Below, piece after piece: positions 14,848 to 21,673 of a stretch of 21,673 bases of DNA; positions within the stretch are counted from its first letter, which is position 1, and every line of letters begins with the position of its first letter. Below the pieces are notes generated by a model. The model was not told the DNA's origin and did not search any database. It saw only the letters and a list, made by a program, of their open reading frames with translations. Position numbers and translations under genes: made by a program. The DNA is from UBA11612 sp963976395 (GTDB lineage: Bacteria; Pseudomonadota; Alphaproteobacteria; Rhodospirillales; Rhodospirillaceae), in NCBI GenBank assembly GCA_963976395.1, contig CAXBLG010000057.1, forward strand, positions 1 to 21,673, in the 5' to 3' direction.

Positions 14848-15063
14848 GGAGGAAGATAAACCTTATTTGAGGATATTGGCTGCTGAACAATTCACGCCAA
14901 GCAACGGGTACAGAGGCTGCATATATACCGTATCGAGGGCGATAGCATCGCTAACTTGGCATAAAGCAGAAATTTAGTTGCAAATTGGCCCGTTGAAGTG
15001 GCTCTCAGTAGAGTGACTGAACCGTTGATTGGGCCAGAGAAAACATAGCTGATTGATTTATAA

Positions 15064-15088
15064 AGAAAACACCGGTTAGCGGTACGCC
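15064..15088 (-). terminator. Possible weak terminator of the exported four-gene operon
   Basis: Read on the minus strand, just after the hydrolase stop, ACCG-CTAAC-CGGT forms a short hairpin followed by GTTTTCTTT. The stem is only 4-5 bp, so the call is tentative. The rest of the gap up to the helicase start at 14847 holds no gene that I can support; it must contain the helicase promoter, for which I see no clear consensus. Confidence 0.3.
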
Positions 15089-16465
15089 TCAGGGAAATGC
15101 CCTGGCCGAGAGATCGTCTAGCTCAGTCTTAGCGTCGTCATAAACCAGCAAGCGTCCCATCACCAGCATGTCGAGATGCGCAGCCACCTTGGCGAGGTAG
15201 TCTTCACGGCTTTCATAGAGTTCATTTATGTGTTCAGGGGGGAGCGCGGTCTCGGTGCCGCTTTCAGCGCAAAACCCGTCGCCTCCACTTTGGGCAGAAA
15301 AAGTAGAGACTGGCACGGCTACCCAGTGAGGGCGCAGTCCGCCCGACGTATTGCCATCACGGTCGTGTTTGATCATCTTGTCGTCGTCGAGATCCATCAC
15401 CCTGCCAGCTTGCGGGGCGATGCCCATGCGGGTCCACAAATCGAGGGCGAAAAATGCGCCACGTAGAAAATTGTCTCGTCCCGGCAATGTGGTTATGGGC
15501 TTAGCGCAGTCGGGTGCGGTGGCATTGTTAGCTTGAAACAGGCTGATGGCGAATTTCGGATGATCCCTCCAAGAAGCCGAGGCGGCGCCAACAATATCAT
15601 ACCATCGAGACCGGTTCTTGCCGGGTGTATTCCCGTCATCAAATCGCGCATCAAGAGTTGCCTGGATTAACTCTGGCCGATAGTCACTCTCGGTGGCCAA
15701 AGCAATAACAGGTGCATCTCCAGGAATCGAAATACGTCCGGTTTGAGAGCATCCTCCGATAACGTACCCCGTAAAAATAGGGCGACCATTTTCGCGTTTG
15801 GCCCGGAGGTGATGGCCTTCGTTTATAAATTCGGTTTGCGTGCAACCTGAGGACGCGCCCCATCCGACACCGAACACCTGTAGTAGACCTTTTAGTGTTG
15901 AGGCCCGATCAAGAAGACCGGTTTTGCCGAGAGGTCCGTTCGGATCACGTAATATCAAACCTGTCTGAGCTAGAATATTGAAGCGTGAAATTTTATCCGG
16001 AATATTGAGAGTGGAATAACGCCCTGGATTGACCTTCTTAAATAAAGTCTCAATATTGTTTTGTGAAATCGTGACGCCCACCCAGACGTCTTGGTGCTTT
16101 GTGATATAGGGCCACGCCGCAGTCCATATGATGGGCCATTCAGTTCCTTCCGGCAGAGGTTCGACCAGGACTGTGCCGCTAAATATTTCTGCATCGGCAG
16201 GTCGCCTCAGTAAGATGCGGGTTGTGTAAGCTGGTGTGGTGAGGAAGTATTCTTCTTCGACGTATCCGAAGGCTTCTAAATCAACGGCGTTGGTAATGGG
16301 GGCGTCGCGTAATGAGAGCGCATCCTTCAAAACCACCGTTGACAAGGGCAAAGAGTCCGCGGTTCGAGGAGCTAGCGCAATAATAGGTGCGGAGGGTTGT
16401 TGCGCAAAAACAGGTGTTCCAACCGTAACGATGATTGCGACAATGAAAAATTGCCTCATATTCAT
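15089..16465 (-). CDS. Secreted alpha/beta hydrolase domain protein (Abhydrolase_10-like)
   Basis: This 458-residue protein begins with a signal peptide (MNMRQFFIVAIIVTVGTPVFAQ). The body resembles the 'alpha/beta hydrolase domain' proteins of about 450-650 residues: an N-terminal EYFLTTPAYTTRILLRRP strand pair, the GTVLVEPL strand, and a nucleophile elbow GWGASSG with likely Ser205 as nucleophile. The Asp and His of the triad cannot be fixed with certainty; HINELYESREDYLAKV lies near the C-terminus and GHH follows the elbow. It probably hydrolyses an ester in the periplasm or outside the cell. It is the last gene of a four-gene minus-strand set, with a 13-base gap after the DUF1552 gene; two adjacent Met codons (16465, 16459) are possible starts. 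The substrate is unknown. Confidence 0.8.
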   Translation of the reverse strand: MNMRQFFIVAIIVTVGTPVFAQQPSAPIIALAPRTADSLPLSTVVLKDALSLRDAPITNAVDLEAFGYVEEEYFLTTPAYTTRILLRRPADAEIFSGTVLVEPLPEGTEWPIIWTAAWPYITKHQDVWVGVTISQNNIETLFKKVNPGRYSTLNIPDKISRFNILAQTGLILRDPNGPLGKTGLLDRASTLKGLLQVFGVGWGASSGCTQTEFINEGHHLRAKRENGRPIFTGYVIGGCSQTGRISIPGDAPVIALATESDYRPELIQATLDARFDDGNTPGKNRSRWYDIVGAASASWRDHPKFAISLFQANNATAPDCAKPITTLPGRDNFLRGAFFALDLWTRMGIAPQAGRVMDLDDDKMIKHDRDGNTSGGLRPHWVAVPVSTFSAQSGGDGFCAESGTETALPPEHINELYESREDYLAKVAAHLDMLVMGRLLVYDDAKTELDDLSARAFP

Positions 16466-16478
16466 GTGATGCTCTCGA

Positions 16479-17813
16479 CTAAGCCAAGAGTTGGCTAAGG
16501 GGGCTGCTCGTTGTCATGGATTCAGTACCCCATGTCCCCACCGGAAGACCCATGGCTTGCTGTAAAGTTAGGCCTACACGAGTGATAGGTTCGCCATTGC
16601 TGGCAATATGAATTCCGGTTTTCAGCCGTCCGCCGGCAGATCCTGCCGTCATCGATGGCATAGCAGTAACAGAGTGACTTTTGGCAAAGTTAGTATCGGT
16701 GTGAGCAAATACAAGGGTGTTTCTCAATAGTGTGCCGTCGCCTTCACGAACACCGTCCAGCGCCGACAAAAAGACGGCAAAAGCCTCCATGCTGCGTTCG
16801 ACAAACCAAGCGGATTGCATCTGATAGCCGGTGTCTTTGTCCGGCAACTCCTCGTGCGTCAGTTGATGATGCGAAGTGCTCTCACCTGCTTTGCGGATAT
16901 TAGAACCAGAGTTTGAGTAGACCAGGTTGAAAACTTTGGTCTGATTGCAGGCCAGGGCTAGAGCAAGCAATTGTGCCATCAGCTTGTGGTTAGCCACGAC
17001 GGTGTCGATTTCATAACCACTCGGCAATTCCGCCGGAGACTCTGAAACAACACAGGCCTCAGCGGGGGGCGGCTTTTGCAGCATTAACTCCAGCTGATTT
17101 TCCAACTGCCGTAAGGAGGTGAAATACTCGTCAAGCCGTGCGCGATCGCCAGCATTGAGCCGCTTTACCAAATCCGCGCGTTCTTCGGCGACGCCGGACA
17201 AGACGCTCTTGCGCAACATCACGGCCGGGTCTGGCGTAAATTCGGAGGCGTTAGGATCCTGAAACTCTGGCCCGAATACGCGTGTATAAAAGTCCAGCGG
17301 GGAGCCTTCACTAGGATTTAGTTGAGCTGAGTTGCGCCAGCTATATGTATCTTTGGGATTGCCAGTTGCCGTCAGTTCTAAAGAACGGAACCGTGTGTCG
17401 GTACCGATAGCATCGGCAATCACCACATCCAAAGTTGGATGTTGGCTTTTGTTGTCTTTAGGAACGTTTCCAGTCCGGCACCCAACAGTTCCCGTCTGGT
17501 GGGCAACATTTGCTTTGCCATCAACTTTGACGTCAAAGCCGCTCAAGACATTGATTTGATTTTTGAAGGATTCAAGATGCTTGAGTTCAGGTAAGATATC
17601 GTATCCGGCACCGGTTTGTGTCGGAACCCATCGTCCGGGTGTTACGCCAAGACCCCAAAACCAGGTGCCAAAGCGCACAGGAAGCGGTCGCCCTGAGGCT
17701 AGTGCCGTGCCGTTGTCGTTAAGGAAGCTATCAAGGAATGGAAGGGCGACTGTGATGGCCGCTCCATTCGTTATGCCGCGAAGGACACGTCTTCTGTTTA
17801 TGTTAACCGTCAT
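16479..17813 (-). CDS. DUF1552 family Tat-exported protein
   Basis: This 444-residue protein is of the DUF1552 family, whose function is not established. The start at ATG 17813 is set by GGAGG (17820-17824, 6-base spacing) and by the Tat-like signal it opens: MTVNINRRRVLRG followed by a hydrophobic AAITVALPFLDSFL. The start lies inside the end of the upstream gene (11-base overlap), so translation is coupled. Family marks are PVRFGTWFWGLGVTPGRWVP, the NVLSGFDVK and GTVGCRTG region, the HPTLDVVIADAIG stretch, the STSHHQLTHEE motif and the C-terminal NTLVFAHTDTNFAKSHS and GTWGTES. DUF1552 proteins regularly sit next to DUF1592-family proteins, as here, and are presumed secreted partners. Export by Tat suggests folding, perhaps with a cofactor, in the cytoplasm. 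Confidence 0.9.
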   Translation of the reverse strand: MTVNINRRRVLRGITNGAAITVALPFLDSFLNDNGTALASGRPLPVRFGTWFWGLGVTPGRWVPTQTGAGYDILPELKHLESFKNQINVLSGFDVKVDGKANVAHQTGTVGCRTGNVPKDNKSQHPTLDVVIADAIGTDTRFRSLELTATGNPKDTYSWRNSAQLNPSEGSPLDFYTRVFGPEFQDPNASEFTPDPAVMLRKSVLSGVAEERADLVKRLNAGDRARLDEYFTSLRQLENQLELMLQKPPPAEACVVSESPAELPSGYEIDTVVANHKLMAQLLALALACNQTKVFNLVYSNSGSNIRKAGESTSHHQLTHEELPDKDTGYQMQSAWFVERSMEAFAVFLSALDGVREGDGTLLRNTLVFAHTDTNFAKSHSVTAMPSMTAGSAGGRLKTGIHIASNGEPITRVGLTLQQAMGLPVGTWGTESMTTSSPLSQLLA

Positions 17814-19476
17814 TGAAGGCCTCCAACGTTGGACTCGTCTCAGTGTCGTCGAGAGCATAAAACGCATCGCTGACGGCAATGCGGCGCAGTAAGTCAAGGA
17901 TGCGATAGCCGTCGCGGGCAAATTGATCGTCAAGATAGGCGAGCCATTCTTCTTCGTTTGGCTGAGCTACACGTCCGGCGGCATAGCGATACAGACTATT
18001 TACGAGGCAAGTCGCCGTTTTAGGGTTGTCATGAAGAGCTTGTCCCAGACCTGCCGCGTCCTCAAAATCAATGCCGTCCAGTTCACCGCTGACGTCAATG
18101 GCGGCACCGTTTTCACGAGTGCGAAGTTGGCCAAGGCCGTCAAATTTCTCAAGGGCTAGACCGATCGGGTCAACAATCTTGTGACAACCGGCGCATACGG
18201 GGTTTTCGCGGTGTGCTGTTAAGCGCTCACGTGCCGTACGGTAGTTGGGATTGTCTGTTTCTTGAACAATAGTGAAATTGACGTCATTGGGCGGAGGTGG
18301 CACCGGTTGGCATAGCAGCTGTTCACGAACCGCTTTGCCGCGCAGTGTCGCCGAACTGCGTCCGGGGTGAGAGTAGAGTGCCGTGAAGCTCAAGTGAGTC
18401 AGAATTCCCGCCCTTGGGTCGCCCTCGGGAAACTCTTGAATCTCCCAACCTTGTTCGGGTCGCACTGGTAGGTCATAGGCGACCCCCAATGTGCGGGTCA
18501 TGAACGTCCGGCGGGTGGTAAATAGGTCGCGATAGTCACCGTGTTGATTTACAAGTAGATCGACAATGACTTTAAGCGTTTGCTCTTTTGCATCTACGAG
18601 CATGCGGTTATTGAATGCGGGGTAGATGAGCGGATCTTTTTCGAGAAGATCGAAGGCTTCAAAACCAAGAAAGTCGGAAAAGAAAGTGCGTACCCCATCC
18701 TCTATGCGCGGCGACGTGAGGAGCCGGTCGACTTGTCGGGTGAGGCCATCGTGGGTGTCGAGGGCACCACTTTCTGCAGCATCAAGTAATTCGTCGTCCG
18801 GTGTTGTATTCCACAATAAAAACGAGAGACGTGTTGCTTTGCTGTATGCATCTAGTTGCGAGTGTGAGGGCTTGGCAACGTCAGGAACAGCGACATCTAC
18901 ACGAAATAAAAATTCCGGCGAAACAAGAAGCCCGGCGAGGGCATATTCTAATCCAGCATAAAAATCCTTAGTGTTTCTGGTCGCTGCGGTGGCCATTTCC
19001 AATTTATTTTGCAGAATGTTATCGGACACAGGACGGCGCAAAATTTTGCGGCCAATTTCAGTAATGAATTGAGTGGCGCACGCAGTATCCGGCTCGGAAA
19101 TTGATTTTGGAGTACATGGAACGGATGTGCCACGCTGTTCAGTGTCCAGAACCTGAGCGGCGATAGCACGGGCCATGGTGTCGTATTGCTCAAAGCCCGT
19201 GCGCGTGATCGTGACCTCATTAGTGCCGACGGCCAGTAGGCCATTCATCCGTAACTCAGGCTCAAACCGTCCACCAACGACTATGTCGTGGCCGAAAATA
19301 TCGGCGATACTTTGGCGGTATTGATCCTCGGTCAGCCGGCGCATCTGCGGGGGACCGCCCTCGGTATGTGGTTCGAGCGCAGTGCTGGATGACAAATCTT
19401 GTGGGCTACAGCCTGTTAAGAGCGGTAGCGAGCATACGCCTATCAGAATGGCGAGCTTGCAACCACCTCTCGACAT
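17803..19476 (-). CDS. DUF1592/DUF1588-family lipoprotein with one c-type haem motif
   Basis: The protein has 557 residues. The start at ATG 19476 gives a lipoprotein signal with lipobox LLTGC (Cys23); a longer frame exists upstream but would place 30 residues before the signal and overlap the previous gene. The domains appear in the standard order: DUF1587 (about 46-105; MRRLTEDQYRQSIADIFG), DUF1595 (134-194; RKILRRPV), DUF1592 (210-335; RLSFLLWNTTPDDELLDAA), DUF1588 (355-455) and DUF1585 (465-540; LYRYAAGR). DUF1588 carries CAGCHKIVDP (Cys428, Cys431, His432), a CxxCH motif that can bind haem c. The family is abundant in Planctomycetes and Myxobacteria and scattered in Proteobacteria; its role is unknown, with electron transfer to a partner a fair guess. 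It starts 2 bases after the preceding stop. Confidence 0.9.
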   Translation of the reverse strand: MSRGGCKLAILIGVCSLPLLTGCSPQDLSSSTALEPHTEGGPPQMRRLTEDQYRQSIADIFGHDIVVGGRFEPELRMNGLLAVGTNEVTITRTGFEQYDTMARAIAAQVLDTEQRGTSVPCTPKSISEPDTACATQFITEIGRKILRRPVSDNILQNKLEMATAATRNTKDFYAGLEYALAGLLVSPEFLFRVDVAVPDVAKPSHSQLDAYSKATRLSFLLWNTTPDDELLDAAESGALDTHDGLTRQVDRLLTSPRIEDGVRTFFSDFLGFEAFDLLEKDPLIYPAFNNRMLVDAKEQTLKVIVDLLVNQHGDYRDLFTTRRTFMTRTLGVAYDLPVRPEQGWEIQEFPEGDPRAGILTHLSFTALYSHPGRSSATLRGKAVREQLLCQPVPPPPNDVNFTIVQETDNPNYRTARERLTAHRENPVCAGCHKIVDPIGLALEKFDGLGQLRTRENGAAIDVSGELDGIDFEDAAGLGQALHDNPKTATCLVNSLYRYAAGRVAQPNEEEWLAYLDDQFARDGYRILDLLRRIAVSDAFYALDDTETSPTLEAFNDG

Positions 19477-19478
19477 TT

Positions 19479-20744
19479 TTAGTTGGCCTGTGCCGTGGTC
19501 TGGACGGGGTGAATCACGAATGCCTTTACGGCTTCCACTTTGAACGCGGTGGAAATAGCGGTGCACTTGCCAGTTTCCGCGTCGGGAAAACCATCAGCCA
19601 TTTTGTTCATGGCGGCGTATATCGCTGGGCAACTTCCGTCATAGACCGCATTGCGGCGGGCTGTGTCATAGTAGCTGGCGAATTCAATGTAATAGGCTTT
19701 TTCAATATCGAAATATCCGGCGAGGATGCCTTCGGCCCCTCCGTCCGGCAATAGATTTAGCCGGAATTGTGCATCGCGGAATTCATAATACATCTCGTCC
19801 ATAACGCCTGCGGGTTTGAACGGGACGGAAAGGTCCGTCGGGTCGGTGGTCAACACGCCGTCAATAATTTGCCCCCGAGCAGTGTTAGGCACCTTCGCTT
19901 CTGGCCGAGATGCCGTGAGACTATAACTGGGTATTCCGTTATCGCCGGCGCCGCTGTAGGGCGTTGCTTGGCGGCTTGAATACAGGACGATTTCTACATC
20001 GTCGTCGTTAAGAGGGTCGTCAACATTGTTAATCTCGATCAAAAGAGTCGTCGAGCCATCTTTCCGGACGCCGTGAAACCAGTCTTCCATAGTGCCGGCA
20101 GATACGCTGGTGGCCTGTTCCTCCGCGGCTCTACGGCGAAAACCATCCACACAACCAAGTACTCGGTAGAGCTGATTATCAACGTTGTTCTGTCCGGTTG
20201 GGCTCGTGAAATTTGAATGAGTGCAGGATTTGAGTGTGTCCTGACCGCCGTCAAGGTCAATGCCGTAGGCAATTTTCCCTTGCACGGTGCGTAGCGGAGG
20301 ATCTTCAAACTGCTGTGGGAAGCTGCATTGGTCCTGGACGGGCGTCATTCCATAAGAACCCGACGGGTACTTTCCATTTGGGGCAAGCGGCGGGCCATAC
20401 ATCTGTGCACGAACGTCAATCGCGTCGCCGTAGGCGGTTCCGCCAAGGGAGAAAGCCGACAGAACACCCGCTAGTTGTTGCTCGTTGCCGGGGCTTTTGA
20501 GTTTGGCACGCTCCTCAGGATTCATTTTTTCAAGGTAGGGTTCTGCTAATCGTCGCATTCCAAGTGCGGGTCCGTCAGGACAGTCGTCGACCCCTTCGTA
20601 CATTGCGTACCAGAAGTAAGTGACGACCAGCCCTTTCGTCTTACCGGTGTCTGAGGCCATAGATGGGGTGTCTGGAGCACTCGCCAGCAGAGTCCCAAAA
20701 AGAAGAACAAATAATCCTATGCGAATTTTGCTTTGAACAACCAT
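19479..20744 (-). CDS. Exported six-cysteine protein of unknown function, first gene of the DUF1592/DUF1552 operon
   Basis: I do not recognise a named domain in this 421-residue protein. A signal peptide covers about residues 1-30 (MVVQSKIRIGLFVLLFGTLLASA). The mature part has six cysteines (55, 140, 174, 198, 372, 394), which suits up to three disulfides in the periplasm. Distinct segments are GIDLDGGQDTLKSC (161-174), a Ca-binding-like acidic stretch, DNQLYRVLGC (189-198), LLIEINNVDDPLNDDDVEIVLY (mid-region beta strands) and a C-terminal NKMADGFPDAETGKC. The pattern recalls proteins I have seen beside DUF1592 genes, so it may be a dedicated partner. The ribosome site is poor: GGAGGG lies 12 bases before ATG 20744. 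The three genes downstream follow with gaps or overlaps of 2, -11 and 13 bases. Confidence 0.8.
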   Translation of the reverse strand: MVVQSKIRIGLFVLLFGTLLASAPDTPSMASDTGKTKGLVVTYFWYAMYEGVDDCPDGPALGMRRLAEPYLEKMNPEERAKLKSPGNEQQLAGVLSAFSLGGTAYGDAIDVRAQMYGPPLAPNGKYPSGSYGMTPVQDQCSFPQQFEDPPLRTVQGKIAYGIDLDGGQDTLKSCTHSNFTSPTGQNNVDNQLYRVLGCVDGFRRRAAEEQATSVSAGTMEDWFHGVRKDGSTTLLIEINNVDDPLNDDDVEIVLYSSRQATPYSGAGDNGIPSYSLTASRPEAKVPNTARGQIIDGVLTTDPTDLSVPFKPAGVMDEMYYEFRDAQFRLNLLPDGGAEGILAGYFDIEKAYYIEFASYYDTARRNAVYDGSCPAIYAAMNKMADGFPDAETGKCTAISTAFKVEAVKAFVIHPVQTTAQAN

Positions 20745-20781
20745 TCGGAAACAGGCCCTCCATCTTTTCCGCGATTGCGCT

Positions 20782-20808
20782 CAATTGGCTTTCTTATGGG
20801 GCCAATTG
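20782..20808. repeat. Inverted repeat, possible operator of the exported operon
   Basis: CAATTGGC (20782-20789) is repeated in inverted form as GCCAATTG (20801-20808) with 11 bases between, giving half-site centres 19 bp apart, close to two helical turns. It lies 38-64 bases upstream of the operon's first start codon, a normal place for a dimeric regulator site. It lacks a T-run on either side, so termination is less likely. Confidence 0.35.
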
Positions 20809-21002
20809 CGAAATTTAAGTTTAGGCCGGGAGGGGTAGTCTGTCTAGGGTGCCATGGCGGCAAGAAATGCTGCAGCGCAAGACCTCCACCTTGTGTACTT
20901 AGGAGCGTCCAGTCTTGGTTCGCCAGCCCTATAAAGGCTTGATTTACAGTTTAAATTCACTCGCCCGGCAAGCCGCTCTTGATCCTCGCCGGCGCTATGG
21001 GG

Positions 21003-21022
21003 CCCGCGTATCCCCGCGTATC
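21003..21022. repeat. Perfect tandem 10-bp duplication
   Basis: CCCGCGTATC occurs twice head to tail at 21003-21012 and 21013-21022, twenty bases past the 3' end of the DUF6491-like gene. Two copies only; it may be a slippage duplication or paired binding sites. No function can be assigned. Confidence 0.6.
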
Positions 21023-21042
21023 AGGGTGGAAGACCTAAGGAT

Positions 21043-21420
21043 CTATTGCGCGCGCAGCGCCTTCGCTTCGGCTTCGTCGATCGTTACAATTTTTTCGATC
21101 TGGCAAAAGGCTCCAGCTGTTTGCCGAACAGCGACTGTGTCCGAGGTGCATAGCCTATCTTGATGCAGTCTTACTTCAAATCCGCTGAACTCAAGGCCCG
21201 AACACGTGCTGGTCAAATCAATGCGTTTGTAGTCACCGCGTTTACGCATCTCGACAAGTATCGTGTTGTCGTTGATGACGGGTGAAGATTTTATGTGGGT
21301 CAGGTGGACGCACCGCTGGGTGTCGCCAACATTTTCTCCGGCAGCTTGCACTGAAGAAGGCATGAGCCACATCGTCGCAACAAGCGCGAGCGAAGACAGT
21401 CCCGTTGAACGCATTTTCAT
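21043..21420 (-). CDS. Small exported DUF6491-like protein
   Basis: The start at ATG 21420 is supported by AGGAGG (21427-21432, 6-base spacing) and the signal peptide that follows (MKMRSTGLSSLALVATMWLM..., cleavage near VQA-AGE). The product has 125 residues. The mature part has four Cys at 37, 73, 91 and 106 in the order typical of DUF6491: RCVHL...VINDNTILVEMR, YKRIDLTSTCSGL, RLCTSDTVAV and FCQIEKIVTI. Two disulfides are likely. The family is of unknown function and is found in Alphaproteobacteria and Xanthomonadales. It closely resembles the incomplete gene just upstream, which it follows on the same strand after 70 bases, so the two arose by tandem duplication and are probably co-transcribed. 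Confidence 0.75.
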   Translation of the reverse strand: MKMRSTGLSSLALVATMWLMPSSVQAAGENVGDTQRCVHLTHIKSSPVINDNTILVEMRKRGDYKRIDLTSTCSGLEFSGFEVRLHQDRLCTSDTVAVRQTAGAFCQIEKIVTIDEAEAKALRAQ

Positions 21421-21490
21421 GATGGTCCTCCTTTGACGCTTTGCAAATGATGGCTCAATCGCAACAGCATCGATACCAAATACGCAATCT

Positions 21491-21673
21491 TTACTTCGCC
21501 CGAAGAGCTTTCGCCTCGTCTTCATCGATGGTCACGATTTTATCGATTAAGCAGACAGCCCCTCCGTTATCGGGAACGGTAAGACTATCTGATGTGCAAA
21601 GCTTATCGATCGGCGTGGTGATAGAAAAGCCATTGAAAATCAAACCGGGGCAAGAGCTGGTCAAGTCGATCCT
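21491..21673 (-). CDS. DUF6491-like protein, C-terminal part, cut by the window edge
   Basis: The last 60 residues of a second DUF6491-like protein are visible; its start lies beyond the right edge. It matches the end of the neighbouring gene without gaps, with 37 of 60 residues the same by hand count, including the three cysteines in RIDLTSSCPGL, KLCTSDSL and VCLIDKIVTIDE and the shared EAKALRA ending. The central loop (SITTPID, VPDNGG) differs most. It is presumably exported too, but the signal peptide is outside the window. Confidence 0.75.
   Translation of the reverse strand, partial: RIDLTSSCPGLIFNGFSITTPIDKLCTSDSLTVPDNGGAVCLIDKIVTIDEDEAKALRAK

Larger units (their letters stand above)
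20745..21042. other. Intergenic region upstream of the exported operon
   Basis: No convincing gene is present. The region must hold the promoter of the minus-strand exported operon and the 3' end of the DUF6491 transcript. It contains an inverted repeat (20782-20808) and a tandem 10-bp repeat (21003-21022), listed separately. I found no clear -35/-10 pair and no T-tailed terminator. Confidence 0.4.

Noticed and set aside
17814..17933. Longer start for the DUF1552 protein at 17933
   Set aside because: It would overlap the DUF1592 gene by 131 bases and hide the Tat signal; ATG 17813 has GGAGG.
20880..20960. GGTTCG near 20918 as a tRNA T-loop
   Set aside because: No acceptor or anticodon stem can be drawn around it.

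Overview
The window most likely comes from an alphaproteobacterium of moderate GC content. Three genes point that way: the DEAD-box helicase with a DbpA-type RNA-binding domain and a Lys/Gly/Pro-rich tail (12955-14847), the small exported TPR protein (11474-12097), and the two DUF6491-like exported proteins at the right end. These assignments rest on family patterns I recognise, not on database searches. I see no rRNA, tRNA, CRISPR array, insertion sequence or phage gene.

Left part (1-4000): the 3' part of a DUF389 membrane protein with a probable one-base frameshift, an exported metallo-beta-lactamase-fold protein on the minus strand, and a divergent gene joining about ten TPR repeats to a 2-oxoglutarate/Fe(II) oxygenase domain.

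Centre-left (4012-11283): a plus-strand catabolic operon. In order it holds a 34-codon small ORF with a strong ribosome site, a stand-alone crotonase, a thiolase-fold protein without the nucleophilic Cys (Ltp2-like), a DUF35 zinc-ribbon/OB protein, a PaaK-like adenylate-forming ligase, a 64-residue orphan, an SDR dehydrogenase and a FadB-like hydratase/3-hydroxyacyl-CoA dehydrogenase. The best reading is that a carboxylic acid is activated to its CoA ester, hydrated, and cleaved by a retro-aldolase of the Ltp2-DUF35 type known from steroid side-chain degradation, while FadB handles conventional beta-oxidation. No acyl-CoA dehydrogenase or true thiolase is encoded here. Just downstream lies a 56-codon remnant of a haloalkane-dehalogenase N-terminus.

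Centre (11474-14847): an exported TPR protein with a clear terminator, then on the minus strand a LysE/RhtB exporter and the RNA helicase.

Right part (15089-20744, minus strand): a tight operon of four proteins that all carry export signals. In transcription order these are an unrecognised six-cysteine secreted protein, a DUF1587/1595/1592/1588/1585 lipoprotein with one CxxCH motif, a Tat-type DUF1552 protein and a secreted alpha/beta hydrolase. This is the most likely place for an undescribed envelope system. The window ends with two tandem DUF6491-like exported proteins, the second cut by the window edge.
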